This document shows positions 60,401 to 64,000 of a DNA stretch of 64,000 bases, one piece after another (position 1 is the stretch's first letter; every line of letters starts with the position of its first letter). Made by a program: the position numbers and the translations under genes. The stretch is from the NCBI GenBank assembly GCA_022495005.1, contig JAGYXB010001411.1:992001-1056000 (forward strand). The letters are read 5' to 3'. The notes under the pieces were generated by a model that was not told the origin of the DNA, did no database searches, and worked only from the letters and a program-made list of their open reading frames with translations. The stretch is from Rhyacophila brunnea. Lineage: Eukaryota; Arthropoda; Insecta; Trichoptera; Rhyacophilidae.

Positions 60401-62534
60401 ACGACGCTATAGGCCGACGCTTAAGCCGCTTTAATGTTATACATATGCCTAAGTTTTTTTCATTATAGTGATAAACATACGTTACGTGGTTTTATAAATA
60501 ATATTAGGTTGGCTATGCATTTTTAGATAGCCTTGAAATGTTTGTTAATCGAAATCTATCATCCAAAAATAAATGTCAAAAACGCATGCGGCAGTTTAAA
60601 AAAATTAACAAGGCCTTTCATTGTAATACCACTAGGTTTTTAAATGCAACAAGGACGAGTGATAATTACCCATATCTTTACATATAATTTTAAATTATTG
60701 TGACTAATGGTCAACTTTTAATAAAATAATAATAATTTGAACCGCTTTATCTGTAATATTCCTTAACTGTGATAAAAATATTTTTAGCCAGTGTTTTTTT
60801 AATATTTTTATCAAATTCATTTATATTATTAAACTCTAAGATCATAATTAAACTACCAACCCTCGCGGAACCCTTAATTATTGTATGTCGTAGAAATTTC
60901 AGATATGCTGGACGGTGTTGAAACACGAATATTACACGGATTTTTTTATTGCTAATAACTGTTTTAAAACATCGAAAAAACAATAGAAAAAGGTTGACAA
61001 TATTATAATATGCTGATGTCTGATGAAGAATGTTGAAATTGCATACTGTGCACAATGACATAGCTGCTTGTTACAGCAAGTGTAAGCAAAGCTTGAGGTT
61101 CCAAGTGGATACTGTGTAGCCTGTCAGGCCTACATAGGGCGGTACCTTTGTCGTAAATTATATTCTAGTTAAATTGGTGTACAGATAGGTTATCAATTAT
61201 TACATCTATATAATATAAATATTATATATTTAATATTCAGTAAGTACTAATAAATGTACACTAATAAAAGACGTAATTAAATATTAATATTTTGTGTTAC
61301 TTACCATATATTTTATTTTTGATACTATTTAAAATACAAATGGCCAATATTAGTAACGTAAGCATATACTTAAATATAGTGAAACAAAGTCGACAGAGAG
61401 TTATTGGTTAACCACAGATTATGGTTAAAACAAGGTGAAGGTTATGAACAATTAATACAAAAAAAATATATTAAATATACTTACGATTGTCAAGGCAGAC
61501 TAGATCGTAAAAGTGGTGCGTTGGACTGCTGGCCACCGTGATGTCGTCTTTCTGGGAGACGGAATCTTCCTCGGAAAGGATGCACTGTCTTGTTGCTTCG
61601 TCGAACTCTACTGAACGGCAGAAGTATCTGAATAAATTGATTAGTATTAAAAAACGTGTTAAATTTTTCATTTATGTATATGCATTGCTAAAGAAAGATT
61701 TTCCTGAAAGAAAGTCGGCTTATAAAATGTCGTGTGTTCTAGGTTCGAATCCTGGATTTACTAAAACTTTTGAAATGTGGTCATTTCTAACTATAATTTT
61801 ACAAATAGGTAAGTGCATCAATTAGGCTTTATACTGAAATGAAATAACATGTTCCTACTTACTAATATTTTTGCAATTCAAAAATTCATTTAGATATTGT
61901 TTAACACGATTGTACTACATAGGTACTTATTAGGTATGTATCCCTATGGCAACTGAGCGATGGTATTATTTGTGATGTTTACCAACGTACAGCCCTACAA
62001 ACTAATCTGAAGAATGGAATGGGGGAGCCATTAACGAAAACTACCCAATCAAGACTAGTAACTGGACAAAATCTGACATTCGAATGAAATTTTCAAAATG
62101 GCGTCCTATGGTAGTTTGTTGTTCTGTAACTATGCTTCACGCATTTGCTAAATAATTTGAAATGTTATAACAGAAATAATAATGTATAATATAGTCAAAA
62201 TTCTTTGGTTTACATGAATTATGAAAACAATACCTAGTTACCTACTTATATATTATTTTTTCAAAATCACATTTTTTCTTCAACTAGAATAAGAGCCAAT
62301 ATGTTAGGCGAAAGACTAATAATAATATCCCGTAAGCCAGGATTCGAGCGAATCAAGGAACTGCACAAGCAACTAACTTCAGATAAATATTTATGACTTA
62401 CTTCTCAGCTCTGAGGCACATGTCTTGACATTCTTCCAGGGTCATGTTTGAGAAGATGTCCACCTCGAAGGGTCCTCCAAGTCGTTTGTTTTCTTCTTTG
62501 ACGAACACTGCCAGACCATCGCAACGACGCTCAG
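39403..62534 (-). CDS. PAN/apple plus ZP-domain transmembrane matrix protein, partial (N-terminus off right edge)
   Basis: Seventeen exons join in frame: 62402-62534, 61485-61627, 59474-59773, 57279-57368, 55124-56269, 54129-54273, 52524-52720, 51467-51719, 50439-50602, 48096-48274, 47227-47366, 44071-44307, 42506-42656, 41671-41895, 40974-41137, 40411-40545 and 39403-39583 (3983 bases, 1326 residues before the stop). Order: PAN 1 (about 1-92), PAN 2 (93-192), a Pro/Tyr/Arg repeat (222-604), a Gly/Tyr/Arg-rich linker (to 718), PAN 3 (about 740-857), ZP domain (858-1095), a furin-type RRRR site (about 1110), a transmembrane helix (about 1198-1220) and a cytoplasmic tail ending DPSEPIYTDPSLFERPRSLR. 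This is the layout of insect apical-matrix ZP proteins such as NompA, Trynity or Neyo, which polymerise under cuticle or at sensory dendrites. I cannot choose among them. The signal peptide must lie beyond the right edge. Confidence 0.9.
39871..40112 (+). mobile_element. tRNA-derived SINE, copy 5
   Basis: A complete copy: CGCCCACGATGGCCGCGTGG, the tRNA-like head with GCTTAAGCGTCGGCC, then CAAGTACACAAATTGTTTTT and CCTCCACTCTGTGGAG, ending near GGATCGTACATGG. It lies in the last intron of the PAN/ZP gene. Confidence 0.8.
40411..40545 (-). CDS. Penultimate exon of the PAN/ZP gene (possible alternative end)
   Basis: The exon encodes the start of the cytoplasmic tail (RYWGVMKKNVAADRQSTPSN). Its donor ACCGG|GTAAGA is strong, but reading through it gives GGG TAA, an immediate stop at 40407-40409. 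The gene could thus end here by intron retention or splice to the last exon at 39403-39583. The spliced form is preferred because the last exon encodes a conserved-looking tail in the right phase. Confidence 0.7.
40974..41137 (-). CDS. Transmembrane exon of the PAN/ZP gene
   Basis: The exon encodes VFESRDELMLGARHVAPAPA, then a helix LLTAVVLLVCLLFTVILVFM followed by FAYR. One long hydrophobic segment with a basic inner flank makes this a type I membrane protein, as usual for ZP proteins that are shed at the furin site. Confidence 0.9.
42132..42271 (+). repeat. Dispersed repeat R3, copy 2
   Basis: Direct copy of 36288-36430, sharing GAAAGTATGGTAAAGCAGGC and ATTATATTATATGGGTACGTT. It lies in the PAN/ZP intron 41896-42505. 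Confidence 0.8.
42803..43206. mobile_element. Degenerate hAT-like element
   Basis: The left end CAGGGCTAGATTTCC leads to GGGGCCCCTAAAAGC; the right end, read inward, is CAGGGATCC, then AGGCCCTGGAACCCTAAAAT. The mirrored CAGGG and CCCTAAAA blocks suggest an old hAT-type insertion in the intron 42657-44070. Flanking duplications are not convincing. Confidence 0.35.
44664..45033. mobile_element. TTA-flanked inverted-repeat element (Harbinger-like)
   Basis: AGCGTCAATGACATTGAGCT, then ACTTTACGAGCTGCTTGTTG, at the left is mirrored at the right by AGCTCATTGTAATTGACGCT and its neighbours over about 45 bp. Both borders are TTA (44661-44663 and 45034-45036), the 3-bp duplication of PIF/Harbinger elements. 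The GC-rich centre holds a short palindrome CTACTGCG...CGCAGTAG. It lies in the intron 44308-47226. Confidence 0.65.
45037..47226. other. Intron of the PAN/ZP gene
   Basis: AT-rich intron with a C10 homopolymer near 45140 and the element at 46563-46940. Nothing else was recognised. Confidence 0.5.
46563..46940. mobile_element. Possible inverted-repeat element
   Basis: CCCTTCTAAGTAAAAAGGCAGTAACTC at the left is mirrored by AGTTACTGCCTTCTTCCTAAGAAGGG at the right with a few differences. The word AAAAAGGCAGTAA also occurs in the middle. No duplication could be fixed at the borders. Confidence 0.45.
48275..50438. other. Intron of the PAN/ZP gene
   Basis: A 2.2-kb AT-rich intron just upstream of the first ZP exon. 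The 91-codon frame at 49235-49510 has no recognised domain and is not called. No repeat family member was identified. Confidence 0.5.
51467..51719 (-). CDS. Third PAN/apple domain exon of the PAN/ZP gene
   Basis: After a Gly-rich lead the exon gives CDDADTYKQV, then FTTAQSLTHCQRECAEARDF and ICRSFNYR; the next exon (50439-50602) completes the domain with NCELSDRDSRDM. The spacing C...HCxxECxxxxxFxCRSFNY...NC is typical of PAN domains, which mediate protein or sugar contacts. Confidence 0.9.
51879..52092. mobile_element. Palindromic foldback MITE with telomere-like core
   Basis: Two perfect 74-bp inverted arms (51879-51952 and 52019-52092, beginning GGTACTGTTCGGTTAAAGCG) enclose a 66-bp core. 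The core contains twelve in-register pentamers, mostly AACCT, the CCTAA strand of the insect telomere repeat TTAGG. The perfect 8-bp duplication AAAAATTG flanks the unit (51871-51878 and 52093-52100). The identical arms point to a recent insertion. It lies in the PAN/ZP intron 51720-52523 and has no coding capacity. Confidence 0.9.
52130..52425 (-). repeat. Dispersed repeat R2, copy 2
   Basis: Inverted copy of 33610-33915, sharing AATAATTTAGTTGCTAGGAC, CTGAAAATGAATTCAATTCT and CTAGCTAGTCGGGAAGTTA. It starts about 30 bp after the palindromic MITE. Confidence 0.8.
52721..54128. other. Intron of the PAN/ZP gene
   Basis: AT-rich intron with one degenerate inverted-repeat element (53558-53942). 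The 89-codon frame at 53110 shows no domain. Confidence 0.5.
53558..53942. mobile_element. Degenerate inverted-repeat element
   Basis: GGACGATTTGGCACTGGACAACTGGACGCC at the left is partly mirrored at the right by GGCGTCCAATTGTCCGGAGG, CCAGTCGTCC. The match is imperfect and the border duplication is unclear. The core AATTGGACGCC block is well kept. Confidence 0.4.
55124..56269 (-). CDS. Asp-Arg-Tyr-Pro repeat exon of the PAN/ZP gene
   Basis: A single 1146-base exon encodes 381 codons of repeats. The 5' half is GGDRYPPGGDRYPSDRYP-like; the 3' half is DRDRYPIDRDRFPSD-like with alternating Tyr and Phe. Several dozen (D/E)RYP or DRFP words occur. Aspartate and arginine balance each other, while Tyr and Pro recur every 4-8 residues, so a disordered extended linker is expected. 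The region separates PAN 2 from PAN 3. Long open frames on the plus strand here are shadows of the periodic codons. Confidence 0.9.
57369..59473. other. Intron of the PAN/ZP gene
   Basis: A 2.1-kb AT-rich intron containing the family 1 hAT MITE at 57807-58195. Nothing else was recognised. Confidence 0.5.
57807..58195 (+). mobile_element. hAT-type MITE, family 1
   Basis: CAGTGACGTCCCTAGATAAA at the left and GGAACGTCACTG at the right, flanked by TTTGAACA and TTTGACTT (6 of 8). The body aligns with 31145-31507 and the ends of 16105-16676, including CTGCACGTGTCGTT and CGCCCCCAAGCGAC. Confidence 0.85.
59474..59773 (-). CDS. Second PAN/apple domain exon of the PAN/ZP gene
   Basis: The exon runs from acceptor ATATCTAG to donor ATGC|GTTAGT. 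It encodes NSVTSHLFSNGRRPDTAFQR, then ECLDECLRQTSFQCRSAVYS and RTCRLSRFNQRDG, with the PAN spacing CxxxCxxxxxFxCRSxxY...C. It ends with an acidic Tyr-rich stretch YDADYDYYENLM. Confidence 0.9.
60229..60430 (-). mobile_element. tRNA-derived SINE, copy 6
   Basis: Same family on the minus strand. About 14 bases next to the B box (CTGGGACCCACGA) are deleted, giving ATTCGAACGACGCTATA. It lies in the PAN/ZP intron 59774-61484. Confidence 0.75.
61485..62534 (-). CDS. First PAN/apple domain (two exons) of the PAN/ZP gene
   Basis: Exons 62402-62534 and 61485-61627 join as ...CLRAE-K-YFCRSVEFDE, the split codon restoring Lys. The domain reads CDGLAVFVKEENKRLGG, TLEECQDMCLRAEK, YFCRSVEFDEATRQCILSEE and closes with YDLVCLDN. 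The first exon here begins in mid-codon after acceptor TTTACCAG, so more coding sequence exists upstream, outside the window. Confidence 0.88.
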
Positions 62535-64000
62535 CTGGTAAAGAATACGCAGGCATAGTTATATTTTTTTTCAAATCCGTACTCAACCAAGCTAATATCT
62601 CATTTTTAGTTTTGCATGATAATATTAGAATATAAGATAATATAATTAATAATTTAAAGTATTTTATCCGGATTTTTATAAATGTTTCTATGTGTTTATG
62701 TATTGAGTGGTTATATTATCCATAAAGGATAGATGTCTCATAGTAATTAAACATACCTAACGTTGTTATGTAAATCCGAGAAGTATATTGTATCTAAACA
62801 AAAGAAATTCTAGTATGGACATGGATTGGTAAAAAAATGGTTAATTGGCTTGTCTTTTGTTAAAAAATGCCGCCATTATTTAAAGTCGGTATTTTAATTT
62901 CGTATTCGTTTCAAATTATTCATGATTCACAAAACATGGTTGCATCCATATTTTTTTATGCAAGCTAATTTGCGGAAACTATGACGTGATTGAATACAAA
63001 AAAGCAACCTTCATGATTGGCCGCAATAATTTATTGTTTGTACGAAATTCGAATGTATTAGCAAAAAAAAAATCGTGCACCTAGAAAACTGCCATTACAT
63101 TACATTAAAATTTGACATGGCGTTCTCGATAGCTAAATCAAATGTCACCGGAATAATAATATTATTTACTCCATGGTAGAAATGTATTATGCATACTTAT
63201 ATAATATCAGTGATGACGAACCTCAAATTTCAAATATAAAAGCTATAGTAGCCTCAAACATAATCGCTAAAATGGAAAATCGTTCAGTGATGGAAAGTAT
63301 ACGTATAAAAAAGTATGGTTAAAATGGTACCACAATCTCTTTCAAAAATTTGAAAAGGAAAAATTAATTCAAAGAATAAAAGATATGCCTTCGGCTAGAA
63401 ACACGATGAAAGACAGAATCTCAAGAACGCAATTGGAATTATTAAACTTTTTTAATAGAATTCTTAAAAAAATATTTTTCCCATGAAAAACTGGGAGGCA
63501 CGTCAGACAGTCAAAACATAATATTTTGAAATTTTGGCACGCGTACGTGAAAAAGTTCGCCAACCCTGTTGTATATCAATAATTAGTAATTATAACAATG
63601 TAAGTAAGTGAATGCAATGATATCCATGCGAAACGTTGCTCTATTCTCGGCGATGTTAGTTGGATACATTATGGGGGTCGGTTAGTTGGTTTGACTGTAC
63701 ATATTGTAATCAATGATGTCTTTTGGGGCAGGGTGACCATGCGTTGCTTAGGGGCGTCAAACAGTAAAGGGAATCAAATTAAGGAATTTATCCGAATATC
63801 CAACCGCTTGGAATAGATTATATAATAGAAGTCAAGATTTTTTTTTCATTTATCCATTAAAATAATACATTTTAAATGTGAAAGAATTCACATAAAAATT
63901 GAGACAAAAAATGGGCTTAGGTATTTCAGGCTGCAAAAGGCGGCACTTTACCAAGGAGGTAGGGACGTCACTGCATCTAATAATATCTACATAATATTGT
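62535..64000. other. Intron of the PAN/ZP gene running off the right edge
   Basis: AT-rich, with no exon recognised on the minus strand. It ends near an inverted hAT family 1 terminus at 63935-63973. Confidence 0.5.
63935..63973 (-). mobile_element. hAT family 1-like terminus, inverted
   Basis: Read on the minus strand, CAGTGACGTCCCTACCTCC leads to GTGCCGCC, like the left end of family 1 elements. GGGGCGTCAAAC with CAGGGTGACCA near 63731-63765 may be part of the same or another hAT insertion. The full extent was not resolved. Confidence 0.45.

Noticed and set aside
61735..61775. AGGTTCGAATCCTGGATTTAC, a B-box match
   Set aside because: Lacks the A box and the conserved SINE body; too short to assign.

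Overview
The window is nuclear DNA of an insect, most likely a moth or butterfly (Lepidoptera). It is AT-rich, its genes are split by short GT-AG introns, and it carries a tRNA-derived SINE, an RTE-type retrotransposon tail with the CAGCAGTGGATTGA...GATGATGATGA signature, TAGGTACCTACC-rich spacers, a TTAA-flanked piggyBac-like transposon and a block of CCTAA telomere-type pentamers. The species assignment is inference; no marker gene was used.

Four host genes could be rebuilt exon by exon, with phases that agree at every junction except inside one repeat. From left to right: (1) 1597-10201, minus strand, CWF19L1-like splicing/debranching-associated protein, nine exons, C-terminus beyond the left edge. 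One 95-bp intron has been expanded to about 3 kb by a piggyBac-like element. (2) 18333-20096, plus strand, intact single-exon NELF-B (COBRA1). (3) 22858-32677, minus strand, secreted multi-domain chitin-binding (peritrophin-A type) protein whose large middle exon is an Asp-rich 162-bp tandem repeat; the repeat is in frame at its right end and broken by indels further left. (4) 39403-62534, minus strand, large PAN/apple plus zona pellucida (ZP) transmembrane protein of the apical extracellular matrix, 17 exons, N-terminus beyond the right edge, with a 1.1-kb exon of Asp-Arg-Tyr-Pro repeats. Genes 3 and 4 are both cuticle or extracellular-matrix type and lie on the same strand.

The rest is rich in mobile DNA. 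I could place terminal inverted repeats, and often target-site duplications, for one piggyBac-like element, one pogo/Tigger-like element, three copies of a hAT-type MITE family (8-bp duplications), another hAT MITE with a perfect 8-bp duplication, a possible Harbinger-like element (TTA), two TA-flanked elements and a 214-bp palindromic element with 74-bp perfect arms around telomere-like repeats. A 1.7-kb satellite (12.7-14.4 kb) appears to derive from the 3' tail of an RTE retrotransposon. Six SINE copies are scattered across the window. No rRNA, functional tRNA, CRISPR or prokaryotic feature was seen.
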